DNA of 64,000 bases from Chromobacterium haemolyticum (GTDB lineage: Bacteria > Pseudomonadota > Gammaproteobacteria > Burkholderiales > Chromobacteriaceae): positions 94,396 through 158,395 of the forward strand of contig NZ_MUKU01000011.1 in assembly GCF_002081825.1 (NCBI RefSeq). The letters run 5' to 3'. Below the pieces are notes generated by a model that saw only the letters and a program-made list of their open reading frames with translations, did no database searches and was not told where the DNA came from. Positions 1 through 9,186 of this stretch are shown in pieces. Positions within the stretch are counted from its first letter, which is position 1. Every line of letters starts with the position of its first letter. Made by a program: the position numbers and the translations under genes.

Positions 1-2
1 GC

Positions 3-1391
3 AAACGTCCCGCCGAGCCCAACTACAAGAAGCTGACGGACGAGCATAAGCGCTTCGGCTACGGCATTCCGCCGCGCAGCTTCGGCGATTACGCCTTCGT
101 TCAGCACGTATTGGCCACCTTGAAAGAGGATGGTCGCGCTGCGCTGGTGATGCCGCACGACGTGCTGTTCCGCGACGGCGACGAGGGCCGCATCCGCAAC
201 GGCCTGCTGTTTGGCAGTCAAGGCCAGTCCGGCGACCGCATCGAGGGAGTAATCGCCTTGCCGCCTGCCTTGTTCTACGGTTCCGGCATGCCCACCTGCG
301 TGGTGGTGTTGAACAAGAACAAACCGGCGGGCCTGCGCAATAAGGTGATCATCGTCGACGCCAGCAAGGAGTTCGGCCGTGGCCGGGTGCAGAACACGCT
401 GCGGCAAGAGGACATCGAACATATCCTGCGCGCTTACCGCGCCGCGGTGGAGCAGGAAACGGAAGAGCCGGACTATCTGCGCCTGGTGGGGCTGCGCGAG
501 ATCAAGCAAGGTCACCGGGGCAATCTGAACGTGCAGCGCTACTTCGCCCAGGACGAGGCGGCCGAGGTGGTGGACGCCGAGGCCTTGGCCACTGAGCTGG
601 CCGCCTTGCAAGAGCAGGAGCAGGCGCTGGACGCGCGGCTGGCGGCCTTCTTCACGGAAGAGCAGGGTTGGCGGGCGGAGGAGGGCGAGCTGGAGGGCTG
701 CCTGGCTTTGACGGATGAAAAGTTGGAGTTGCTGTCCAGCCAATACGCGGCGGAGCGCAAGCTGCGCCCCAGCCGCATCCAGGCCTTGCTCAACCGCGGC
801 TACGGCACCCGGCGCATGGGCAAGTGGAGTCCGCATCAATCGTTCAAACCCAGTCCGTTGGGGGTGGTTCCCGGCAACTGGGAGGTGTGCAAATTGGGGG
901 AATTGGCCGCGCCGCTGGCGGCCACCGCCGAGGGCGAACTGTTGGAGGCTACCGAGGGCGGCGGCTGGCGTCGGGCCGGAGAGGGCCTGGGCACGGCGCT
1001 GCCGCCCAACGCTTTCGCCTTTGATCCGGCCCGTTTGTATCAGGGCGCGCTGGCGCGCAACGTCGACGAAGCTCCGACGCTGGCCGCGGCGGACCAAAGG
1101 GCTTTCGCGTTGGACGAAGCTCGGATCTTGCCGGCTTTCCTGGAGTGCTACCGGCAGTCGGAAGGGTGGCGCTTTTGCCTGGAACGGCTGGGCGCGGCGG
1201 TGGAGGGGGCCGAGTTCGGCTTCGAGGCGCTGGCGGAAATGCCGCTGCCCGTGCCGCCCTTGAGCGAGCAACGCAAGCTGGTGGAGGAGTTGGCGCGCCA
1301 GGACGAAGCCTTGCTTGCTCTGCAGCAGCGCCTGCAGCAATGGCAGGCGCGGCGCGACGCGCTGTTGGCGCGCTTTCCGTCGGAAGACTAA
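3..1391 (+). CDS. Type I restriction-modification DNA methyltransferase (HsdM-like), 5'-truncated, with HsdS-like C-terminal part
   Basis: The reading frame is open from the window edge, so the start lies upstream. The first ~130 visible residues are the C-terminal half of an N6-adenine methylase: FGYGIPPRSFGDYAF, LKEDGRAALVMPHDVLFR and IALPPALFYGSGMPTCVVVLNK match the HsdM core downstream of the catalytic NPPF motif, which is outside the window. A Glu/Ala-rich, probably coiled-coil segment follows. The last ~200 residues look like one half of a specificity subunit: SPLGVVPGNWEVCKLGELA resembles the start of an HsdS target-recognition domain, and MPLPVPPLSEQRKLVEEL followed by a Gln/Leu-rich helix resembles an HsdS conserved region. 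Methylase and specificity functions may therefore share one chain. No restriction subunit is visible downstream. Family is clear; the fusion reading is inference. Confidence 0.8.
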   Translation, partial: KRPAEPNYKKLTDEHKRFGYGIPPRSFGDYAFVQHVLATLKEDGRAALVMPHDVLFRDGDEGRIRNGLLFGSQGQSGDRIEGVIALPPALFYGSGMPTCVVVLNKNKPAGLRNKVIIVDASKEFGRGRVQNTLRQEDIEHILRAYRAAVEQETEEPDYLRLVGLREIKQGHRGNLNVQRYFAQDEAAEVVDAEALATELAALQEQEQALDARLAAFFTEEQGWRAEEGELEGCLALTDEKLELLSSQYAAERKLRPSRIQALLNRGYGTRRMGKWSPHQSFKPSPLGVVPGNWEVCKLGELAAPLAATAEGELLEATEGGGWRRAGEGLGTALPPNAFAFDPARLYQGALARNVDEAPTLAAADQRAFALDEARILPAFLECYRQSEGWRFCLERLGAAVEGAEFGFEALAEMPLPVPPLSEQRKLVEELARQDEALLALQQRLQQWQARRDALLARFPSED

Positions 1392-1421
1392 AGGCCCGCC
1401 GGCCGCCGTTGCGACGGCGGC

Positions 1422-2777
1422 TTATTTCTGCCAGTAGGTTTTGACGTTGACGAACTCGTACAGGCCGAACTCGGACAGCTCGCGGCCATAGCCTGAGGAT
1501 TTGACGCCGCCGAAAGGCAGGCGCAGGTCCGAGCTGGTATGGCGGTTGATGAACACGCTGCCGGCTTCTATTTGGCGCGCCAGTGTCCAGGCGCGCTCCT
1601 TGTCCGCGCTGTAGATGCTGGCCCCCAGGCCGAAGGGGGTATCGTTGGCCAGCCGCAGCGCGTCGGCCTCGTCGCGCGCGCGCAAAATGCCGGCTACCGG
1701 GCCGAATACTTCCTCGTGGTAGACGCGGCAGTCCGAGTTGACCCGGTCCAGCACCGTGGCCGGATAGAAGAAGCCGGGGCTGGCCGGCATCTGTCCGCCC
1801 AGCCGCAGCTCGGCGCCGTGAGCGACGGCGTCCAGCACCTGGGCGTGCAGCGCTTCGCGCAGATCGGCGCGGGTCAGCGGCGACAAGGTGGTGGCGGGGT
1901 GGCGCGGGTCGCCGGCGCGCAGTTTGGCGGCTTCGGCGCAGAAGGCGTCAATGAAGGCTTCGGCGATTTCCGGCACCACGATCATGCGCTTGGCCGCATT
2001 GCAGCTCTGGCCCGCGTCGCGGAAGCGGGAGTTGGCCGCGTCCTGAGCCGCGGCGGCGACGTCGGCGTCGGCCAGCACGATGAAGGGATTGCTGCCGCCC
2101 AACTCCAGCACGGTCTTTTTCAGATGGCGGCCGGCCAGCGCCGCGATGGCGCGCCCGGTTTGAGTGGAGCCGGTGAAGGCCACCGCGTCGCACTGGCGGA
2201 TGGCCTCTTCCACTTGATCATGATCTATCCAGGCCACGTCCAGCACCGCCAAGCCGGCGGCGCGCGCCAACTCCAGCAGACGCTGAGTGGATTGCGGCAC
2301 CGACGGCGCCGGCTTCACCAGGCAGGCGTTGCCGGCCATCAGCGCCGGCACCGCGAAGCGCAGCACCTGCCAGATCGGATAATTCCACGGCATCACCGCC
2401 AGCACCGTGCCCAGCGGCTCGAAGGCCACGCCGCTGCGGCTGGCCTGGGTGGGGATGTCCAGCGAAGCCAGCAGTTCCGGCGCCAATTGAGCGTAGTAAC
2501 GGATCAACTGGGCGGATTTGTCGATTTCCGCCAGGCATTCCGCAGTGCGTTTGCCCACCTCCAGCGTGACCAGGCCGGCCAGTTCTTCGCGATGAGCTTG
2601 AAGTTGATCGGCCAGGCGCAGCAGTTGCTCGGCGCGTTCGGCCACGCTCAGCTCGCGCCAGTGGCGCTGTGCCTCGCGCAGCTGCGCCAGGGCGGCAGGC
2701 AGTTGGGATTCCGGCCAGGCGGCGCGGGTGTAGACGACTTCTCCTGTGGCGGGGTTGCAGCTGGTAAAGGCGGTCAT
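1422..2777 (-). CDS. sad: NAD(P)-dependent succinate-semialdehyde dehydrogenase-like aldehyde dehydrogenase
   Basis: A 451-residue aldehyde dehydrogenase, most like the Sad/YneI type that oxidises succinate semialdehyde to succinate. Visible motifs are the cofactor-binding MPWNYPIWQ (about residue 129), FTGSTQTG, the general base Glu225 in LELGGSNPF and the catalytic Cys259 in GQSCNAAKR. The C-terminal SSGYGRELSEFGLYEF is typical of this branch. The ATG at 2777 is preferred over an upstream in-frame start because MTAFTSCNPATGE is where family members begin. It stands alone, convergent with the methylase gene and divergent from metN. Substrate preference is inferred from similarity only. Confidence 0.85.
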   Translation of the reverse strand: MTAFTSCNPATGEVVYTRAAWPESQLPAALAQLREAQRHWRELSVAERAEQLLRLADQLQAHREELAGLVTLEVGKRTAECLAEIDKSAQLIRYYAQLAPELLASLDIPTQASRSGVAFEPLGTVLAVMPWNYPIWQVLRFAVPALMAGNACLVKPAPSVPQSTQRLLELARAAGLAVLDVAWIDHDQVEEAIRQCDAVAFTGSTQTGRAIAALAGRHLKKTVLELGGSNPFIVLADADVAAAAQDAANSRFRDAGQSCNAAKRMIVVPEIAEAFIDAFCAEAAKLRAGDPRHPATTLSPLTRADLREALHAQVLDAVAHGAELRLGGQMPASPGFFYPATVLDRVNSDCRVYHEEVFGPVAGILRARDEADALRLANDTPFGLGASIYSADKERAWTLARQIEAGSVFINRHTSSDLRLPFGGVKSSGYGRELSEFGLYEFVNVKTYWQK

Positions 2778-2996
2778 GACGTGCTGTATTCGGTTGGCAA
2801 GCAAAGACACAATGTAGCAAAAATCCCCGGGGACGGGGGTGAGCGGGGTCAATTCCGCGGTGATTTGTCATTCATATTTCTAATTTGAATAAATGATTAA
2901 ATTTATAGTTCTTTAGGTTTTATGTGACTTGCTTATAGACTGGTTCGCAATCGTCAGGCAGTGGCGTTGACGGATGGCGGGATTCAGAGGCAAGGC

Positions 2997-4006
<1,010 letters not shown>

Positions 4007-4007
<1 letters not shown>

Positions 4008-4684
4008 TGGAAGGTTTCGACTGGGCCCAATTATTGAGCATGGACTGGCTGGAAATAGGCCAGGCCACCTTGGACACGCTGACCATGCTGGGCGCCTCGT
4101 TGCTGTTCACCGTGCTGTTCGGCCTGCCGCTGGGCGTGGTGCTGTACGTTAGCTCGCCGGGGCAATTGCTGTCGCGGCCGCGCTTGTACGCCACGCTGTC
4201 CTTCCTGGTCAATGTGTTCCGCTCCTTGCCCTTCGTGATTTTGCTGATCGTGATGATCCCGCTGACGCTGAAGCTGGTGGGTACTTCGATAGGGGTGGCG
4301 GGCGCGATTCCGCCGCTGGTGGCCGGCGCGTCGCCCTTTTTCGCTCGACTGGTGGAAAACGTGCTGCGCGAAGTGGACCGGGGGGTGATCGAGGCCAGCC
4401 AGTCCATGGGCGCCAGCCTGGGCCAGATCGTGCGTCACGTACTGCTGCCGGAGGCCTTGCCGGGCCTGGTGGGCGCGGCGACGGTGACCACGGTGGCGCT
4501 GGTGTCCTACACCGCGATGTCCGGCGTCATCGGCGGCGGCGGCCTGGGAGATTTGGCGGTGCGCTACGGCTATCAGCGTTTTCAGACCGAGGTGATGGTG
4601 GTGACCGTGGTGTTGCTGCTGTTGCTGGTGCAGTTGATACAGAGTTTTGGCGACCGGCTGGTGCTGCGCTGTCAACGCGGCTGA
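4007..4684 (+). CDS. metI: Methionine ABC transporter permease MetI
   Basis: Inner-membrane permease of 225 residues with about five hydrophobic segments. The cytoplasmic EAA coupling loop that contacts MetN is seen at about residues 129-155 (EASQSMGASLGQIVRHVLLP). The ATG at 4007 overlaps the metN TGA by one base, which decides this start over an earlier in-frame GTG-type start. A dispersed palindromic element begins three bases after its stop codon and separates it from metQ. Confidence 0.95.
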
Positions 4685-4687
4685 GAA

Positions 4688-4817
4688 CCTGTTCACGATC
4701 TGCTGCGCGTCGGCGATACGGCGTTGAAACCGTCTTCGAAATGCTCATGTACCACGCGTACATTCCGCTTTCTCAGCCGTTTTCGCCTTGTCTCGCCTGA
4801 GCTCGCGAGATCGTGAG
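4688..4817. repeat. Palindromic dispersed element, copy A
   Basis: About 130 bp between metI and metQ, beginning three bases after the metI stop. The ends are inverted (CCTGTTCACGATCTGC against GCGAGATCGTGAG). The left and right halves are imperfect inverted copies of each other, and the tip is the hairpin ATGTAC-cacgc-GTACAT at 4747-4763. Closely related sequence occurs at 15731-15867 and 61576-61708, with a partial copy at 5787-5833. It resembles a MITE or Correia-like element; no transposase is present. Confidence 0.85.
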
Positions 4818-4903
4818 TTGGCTCTGAGCGCCCGGCGCTGCGGCCGCATCGAAAACCCAAGAGATTTGAACCCAACACTGTGTTGAATAGAGGAAATCGC
4901 ATC

Positions 4904-5698
4904 ATGAAAAAGAATATCGCTCGCTTCGCCTTTACCGCCGTCACCGCGCTGTGGGGCGCGCAGGCGCTGGCCGCCGACCTGGTGACCGTCACCGTGGCCG
5001 CGTCTCCGGTGCCGCACGCGGAAATCCTGGAAGCCTTGAAGCCCACCCTGGCCAAGCAAGGGGTCAAGCTGGAGGTGAAGGTGTTCAACGACTACGTGCA
5101 GCCCAATCTGCAAGTGTCCGAGAAGCGGTTGGACGCCAACTTCTTCCAGCACATTCCCTATCTGGACAAGTTCAACAAGGATCGCGGCACCAAGCTGGTC
5201 GTGGCCAGCAAGCCGGTGCACATCGAACCGTTCGGCGCTTACTCCAGCAAGTTCAAGAAAGTGGCGGACCTGCCCAAGGGTGCGACTGTGGCCATCCCCA
5301 ACGATCCGACCAACGCCGGCCGCGCTTTGCTGCTGCTGGATCAGGGCGGCGTGATCAAATTGAAGGACCGCAACAATCTGTACCCGACGGTGAAAGACAT
5401 TGCGTCCAACGCCAAGCAGGTGAAGATCAAGGAACTGGAAGCCGCCACGCTGCCGCGCGTGCTGCCGCAGGTGGACCTGGCGCTGATCAACGCCAACTAC
5501 GCGCTGGAAGCCAAACTCAATCCCAAGCGCGACGCCTTGTTCATCGAGACCACCTCGCCCTACGCCAACCTACTGGTGGCGCGGGCCGACAACAAGGACA
5601 GCGTGGGCGTGAAGAAGCTGGCCGCCGCGCTGGCCAGCCCGGAAGCGCGCAAGTTCATCGAGAGCAAGTACCAGGGCGCGGTGATCCCGGCGTTCTGA
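4904..5698 (+). CDS. metQ: Methionine ABC transporter substrate-binding protein MetQ
   Basis: Periplasmic methionine-binding protein of the NlpA family, 264 residues. The ATG at 4904 is chosen because a good Shine-Dalgarno (GAGGAA) lies just upstream and a signal peptide follows at once. Cleavage is expected after ALA near residue 23 (GAQALA/ADLVTV). There is no cysteine at the cleavage site, so unlike the classical MetQ lipoprotein it appears to be soluble in the periplasm. The body carries family motifs such as NDYVQPNLQV, NFFQHIPYLDKFN and NDPTNAGRALLLL. It is the third gene of metNIQ, separated from metI by a palindromic element. Confidence 0.94.
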   Translation: MKKNIARFAFTAVTALWGAQALAADLVTVTVAASPVPHAEILEALKPTLAKQGVKLEVKVFNDYVQPNLQVSEKRLDANFFQHIPYLDKFNKDRGTKLVVASKPVHIEPFGAYSSKFKKVADLPKGATVAIPNDPTNAGRALLLLDQGGVIKLKDRNNLYPTVKDIASNAKQVKIKELEAATLPRVLPQVDLALINANYALEAKLNPKRDALFIETTSPYANLLVARADNKDSVGVKKLAAALASPEARKFIESKYQGAVIPAF

Positions 5699-5740
5699 GA
5701 GTCTAGTGCCAAGCCGTCCGACATGTCTGGTTGAATTGAT

Positions 5741-5766
5741 AAAGCCCCGCTTTGCGGGGCTTTGTC
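5741..5766. terminator. Rho-independent terminator after metQ
   Basis: Perfect 10-bp stem AAAGCCCCGC / GCGGGGCTTT with a TTT loop, followed by a short T-rich run. It sits between the convergent metQ and the nitronate monooxygenase gene and could serve both strands. Confidence 0.85.
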
Positions 5767-5786
5767 TTGTTTGCCTACAGGCTTGA

Positions 5787-5833
5787 AGCTGTTTTCGCCT
5801 TGTCTCGTCCTTGCTCGCGAGACTTTGAACAGG
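5787..5833. repeat. Palindromic dispersed element, partial copy D (one end only)
   Basis: The segment GCTGTTTTCGCCTTGTCTCG through GCGAGACTTTGAACAGG matches the right end of copies A, B and C. The left half is missing. The terminal CCTGTT (read on the minus strand) begins three bases after the stop codon of the nitronate monooxygenase gene, the same spacing as in the other copies. Confidence 0.75.
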
Positions 5834-5836
5834 CGT

Positions 5837-7018
5837 TCAGGCGCCGGCGAGATCGGCCGGTTTCTCCCCGGTCAGGAAATAGCGGATGGTTTCGTTGACG
5901 CTGCGCATCGCGTCGCCGAAAGGCAGCGGATCGGCGCCTCGGAAAAAAAGCCCCTTGCTCACTTCGCCGCGGAAGGCCGCCGCGAGTTTGAGATCGATGC
6001 AGAACTGGCCCATCTTGGCCACGCCGTCGCGCAGGCCGCAGGCGCTCAGGCAATTGAGGCTTTGAGTGCAGCGCGCGGGGTCGGCCTTGGCGTTGGCCTG
6101 CAAGATGGCCTCGCGCTTCAGATAGCTTTTCAGGAAGGGCGTCAGCACCCCGCGCGCCGGAAGGCCGGCCACGCTCATGAATTCGGCTATGTCTTCCGGC
6201 TTGGCCTCCGCCAGCGTGCGCTTGAAGTTGTCGTGCGCGTCGCCCTCGCGGGTGACGGCGAAGGCGGTGCCTATCTGTACCGCGGATGCGCCGAAGTCCT
6301 GGATGCAGGCCTTCATCTTCTCGAAGCTGTTGACGCCGCCGGCGACGATCAGCGGGATGCGCTCGCTTTCCAGTTGCAGGCTTTTGAACAACTGTCGGGT
6401 GTCGTCCAGCACTTTCTGGAAGCTGAAGCGCTCGGCGTCCAGTTCGGCGAGGCTGGCCGCGCCCAGATGGCCGCCGGCGTGTTTGGGGTGCTCGATGACG
6501 ATGGCGTCCGGCAGGCGTCCCTTCTTCATCCAGCGCTTGAGCACGATGCCGATGCCGCGCGCCTCGGACAGGATGGGGATCAAGGCCACCTTGGGAAAGT
6601 CCGAGGTCATCTCCGGCAGGTCCAGCGGGAGGCCCGCGCCCATCACCACCGCTTCTGCGCCGGATTCGCAGGCTTGGCGCACATAGTCCGGATAAGAGGC
6701 CACAGCCTTCATCACATTGACCGCCACCATGCCGTGGCCCTGAGCGTAGGTCAGCGCGCCCTTCACTTCGCGATCCAGCGCAATCAGGTTGAGACGATCC
6801 AGTTCGGCCTGACCGCGCGCGTATGGCGACTGCTCAACCAGATCAGCGTGCAGATGGCGCAGATCGACGCTGGCCACGGTGCCCAGCGCGCCCTCTCGGG
6901 CGACGTGGCCGGCCAGGCTTTTGGCGGAAACGCCTATGCCCATTCCGCCTTGCACGATGGGGAGCAGAGCGCGTTGCCCTATCTGCAAGGGAGCGTAGAG
7001 CGGGGAATTTGTGGTCAT
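5837..7018 (-). CDS. Nitronate monooxygenase / 2-nitropropane dioxygenase-family FMN enzyme
   Basis: A 393-residue flavoprotein of the NPD family with a TIM-barrel fold. Evidence includes the N-terminal PIVQGGMGIGVSA, the glycine-rich phosphate-binding segment LIVAGGVNSFEKM and AVQIGTAFAVTREGDAH, which in this family hold FMN. The KHAGGHLG segment is near the usual catalytic His. A C-terminal cysteine-containing extension (ARCTQSLNCLSACGLRDGV) is shared with the longer NPD-like proteins of proteobacteria. Members oxidise nitronates, but some have other substrates, so the exact reaction is unproven. The gene stands alone. Confidence 0.82.
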   Translation of the reverse strand: MTTNSPLYAPLQIGQRALLPIVQGGMGIGVSAKSLAGHVAREGALGTVASVDLRHLHADLVEQSPYARGQAELDRLNLIALDREVKGALTYAQGHGMVAVNVMKAVASYPDYVRQACESGAEAVVMGAGLPLDLPEMTSDFPKVALIPILSEARGIGIVLKRWMKKGRLPDAIVIEHPKHAGGHLGAASLAELDAERFSFQKVLDDTRQLFKSLQLESERIPLIVAGGVNSFEKMKACIQDFGASAVQIGTAFAVTREGDAHDNFKRTLAEAKPEDIAEFMSVAGLPARGVLTPFLKSYLKREAILQANAKADPARCTQSLNCLSACGLRDGVAKMGQFCIDLKLAAAFRGEVSKGLFFRGADPLPFGDAMRSVNETIRYFLTGEKPADLAGA

Positions 7019-7428
7019 TTAGCAACGATGCCGGTACGGGTGAATAAAAGGCGATCTTAGGCATGGCGGCCTTAAGAGTCTTTGCTCTAGGGCAAAAAAC
7101 TAAGGATGGCTCGCTTTTTAACTCGGAAAAACTATTGATGCTTCAATGACTTGAGCACTTGCCTCTGCCGGGTATGGCACGCAAACTTTTGATTTTAGTG
7201 AGGATATTTTTAGCTAAGCCATTGTGATGCGTTCAAATATGTATTTGGCATTTTTGTGAAAAGAAATCGCGCGGCGAAAGTCCAGGCAAATCCAGGGTAA
7301 AGACTTTTTGCCATCGTTGGCCTTAGCACATTCCTAAAAATCAGCTCCTGTCCATTTGGTCAGATTTCCCGGTTCAGTCCTGCTCTTACAGTGCCCGTGC
7401 CGGTAACTTGATGATTGGAGAAAATAAA
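7019..7428. other. 410-bp intergenic region upstream of cviI
   Basis: AT-richer than the flanking genes. The last ~80 bases hold the cviI promoter and CviR box. No convincing gene, repeat or strong hairpin is visible in 7019-7340. Confidence 0.6.
7348..7363 (+). promoter_or_regulatory. CviR (lux-type) binding box upstream of cviI
   Basis: CTGTCCATTTGGTCAG fits CTGNCCNNNNGGNCAG, the consensus I recall for CviR sites, at all twelve fixed positions. Its centre is about 43 bp upstream of a start point predicted from a possible -10 hexamer TACAGT (7387-7392). That overlap with the -35 region is typical of LuxR-type activation. It supports positive autoregulation of cviI. Confidence 0.8.
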
Positions 7429-8094
7429 ATGGCTCATTTCTTTCCACTGGAGTTGGATAGCTTGCAGATGGAGAAGGTCAACGCGACGTCTTATGAAATT
7501 GATTTGCTGAAGTTCCGCCACCAGGTGTTTCGCGTGCAACTGGGTTGGGTACCGCCGCGGCCGGACGGCCTGGACTTGGATGATTACGACGTGTTCTCCG
7601 ACAATCTGGCGGTGATTGCGCAGCAGCAAGTGGTGGGGTCGGCGCGTTTCACGCCAGGCGATCAGCCCTTCATGATCGAGCGGGAGTTTGCCCGTTTGCT
7701 GGCGCCTGGGGAGCGCATCCGCAAAGGCGCGGGTTGTGGGGAAATCACTCGCTTCGCGGTGGGCAAGACGATTTCCGGTCGTGAGACGAGAGCGATTGCG
7801 CGCTTGTTGTATCTGAGCTTATGGGAGTGGTCGCGCGCCAACGAGGTGCGCTGGCTTTATTTCGTGGTGGAGCCGTCTTTTTATCGGCATCTGTCCCGAA
7901 TGGGGTTTCCGATACAGCCGGTGGGCGTGCCAAGACCGCTGGACGGCGGAGTGATGTCGGTTGCGGGCTGCTTTGACTGGGAGCAGGCTGATCCGGAGTT
8001 CATCAAGTCGCTGCGACGGGAAGTCGCTGCGCCAAGAGAGTGCGTCCGTTCCTGGTTGGAATATGACCGTGCGCATGCTCCCGCGTGGGCTTAA
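7429..8094 (+). CDS. cviI: Acyl-homoserine-lactone synthase CviI
   Basis: LuxI-family enzyme of 221 residues that makes an acyl-homoserine lactone from S-adenosylmethionine and acyl-ACP. Conserved features are the N-terminal FRHQVFRVQLGW, the acidic DDYDVFSDN, the arginine in VGSARFTP and GEITRFAVGK. The ATG at 7429 is chosen because GGAG lies eight bases upstream; earlier in-frame TTG and ATG codons lack a ribosome site. It is convergent with cviR, whose protein is recognisably Chromobacterium CviR. Acyl chain length cannot be read from the sequence. Confidence 0.93.
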   Translation: MAHFFPLELDSLQMEKVNATSYEIDLLKFRHQVFRVQLGWVPPRPDGLDLDDYDVFSDNLAVIAQQQVVGSARFTPGDQPFMIEREFARLLAPGERIRKGAGCGEITRFAVGKTISGRETRAIARLLYLSLWEWSRANEVRWLYFVVEPSFYRHLSRMGFPIQPVGVPRPLDGGVMSVAGCFDWEQADPEFIKSLRREVAAPRECVRSWLEYDRAHAPAWA

Positions 8095-8110
8095 GCTGGC
8101 CGGCCCGCAG

Positions 8111-8908
8111 CTAATCGCTGACCTGGAGTCCGGGAGGCGGCAACAAGTGCATGCCCAGCACGATGGCGTGAGTGCGATTGTTGGCGTTCAGCTTGCGGAT
8201 GACGTTGGCGACGTGGAACTTCACCGTTCGTTCGCTGATGTCCAGGATGGTGGCGATTTCCCAATTGGTCTTGCCGCGGCTCATCCAGTGGAAAATATCG
8301 TATTCACGCTGCGATAGCGGCATGGAACTGGGTGTGGCCGGGGCCAGATTGGCGATGCGCACCGCAGCTTGGTGCAAGTGGGGCGTCAGACATTCCAGCA
8401 TGGCGACCAGATTGGGGTCGGAGCTGGCGTCTTTGCCGCTGACGGAGAAAATGCAACCCAGATTATTGCGTTTGGAGGCGGCGCTGAAGGTGACGCCGCT
8501 TTCCAATCCTACGGTGGCGGCCTCGGCGATGAACTTGCGTTCTTCCTTGCCCTTGGCACGGCTGAAGCGCTCTTGCCACTGCACCGGTCCGCTGCCCAGA
8601 TGGATCTTCAAGATGGGATCGTGCTGGGCGTAGTTTTCCTCCATGTAATGCTTCAGCCATTCCGAGGGATAGCTGACATTCAAGACCCGCTCCAGCCGCT
8701 GAATCTGCTGGTGCTGGTTGATGCGACCCAGCGCCAGCACCATGTGCTCGGAAGGCGCCTGGCTGAGCAACATGTCCAGAAACCCCCTGAGCTCGGCTTC
8801 GGTTTCGATTTGTCCGGCAAGGTGAATCCATTCCAGCAACGTCCATTGCTGACTCGCGGACAAGCCGCTGGGCAGCGGCCGTGCTATCGCGGAATTTGAG
8901 ATGACCAT
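8111..8908 (-). CDS. cviR: Quorum-sensing transcriptional regulator CviR
   Basis: LuxR-type receptor of 265 residues. An N-terminal autoinducer-binding domain includes WTLLEWIHLAG and YPSEWLKHYMEENYAQHDPI. A C-terminal DNA-binding domain (about 195-260) includes MPLSQREYDIFHWMSRGKTN and ISERTVKFHVANVIRKL. From memory, these segments are nearly the same as C. violaceum CviR, which supports the genus assignment. The ATG at 8908 gives the MVIS start; an in-frame TTG six bases upstream is less likely. Its 3' end is only 16 bp from that of cviI with no visible terminator between them. Confidence 0.95.
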   Translation of the reverse strand: MVISNSAIARPLPSGLSASQQWTLLEWIHLAGQIETEAELRGFLDMLLSQAPSEHMVLALGRINQHQQIQRLERVLNVSYPSEWLKHYMEENYAQHDPILKIHLGSGPVQWQERFSRAKGKEERKFIAEAATVGLESGVTFSAASKRNNLGCIFSVSGKDASSDPNLVAMLECLTPHLHQAAVRIANLAPATPSSMPLSQREYDIFHWMSRGKTNWEIATILDISERTVKFHVANVIRKLNANNRTHAIVLGMHLLPPPGLQVSD

Positions 8909-8989
8909 GAGCAAATCTTTCTTGATCTTGTGGTTTTACGCTGCTGGATAGTAGCCCACATGCAAAAGGCATGGGAAGCGCTAACTCCT

Positions 8990-9008
8990 TGTTCTGGTGC
9001 CAAGAACA
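8990..9008. promoter_or_regulatory. Inverted repeat upstream of cviR, possible operator
   Basis: TGTTCT-ggtgcca-AGAACA, perfect 6-bp arms, 82 bp upstream of the cviR start. It does not match the CviR box consensus. The protein binding it, if any, is unknown. Confidence 0.35.
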
Positions 9009-9186
9009 GCGACTGTTGCATTCGTCGCCGACATTATAACAAATTGCCTGTCTAAAAATCCGTAAGTAGAAATAATTATATTGATCAATGACTTATTTGG
9101 TGCTATCTGGCGGGGGGCAAACTAGGCGGGAAGTTGGGGCGTCATAAGGAAGACGCCGGGACAAGCTTGGAAAACTGGACCTTCTG

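Noticed and set aside
2853..2996. Possible SAM riboswitch or MetJ-type operator before metN
   Set aside because: The 144-bp AT-rich gap shows no recognisable SAM riboswitch core and no tandem AGACGTCT-like boxes.
5762..7060. Long plus-strand reading frame of 432 codons opposite the nitronate monooxygenase gene
   Set aside because: It is antisense to a clear enzyme gene, has biased composition and no family features; GC-rich codon bias opens the opposite frame. Its first codons lie in element copy D.
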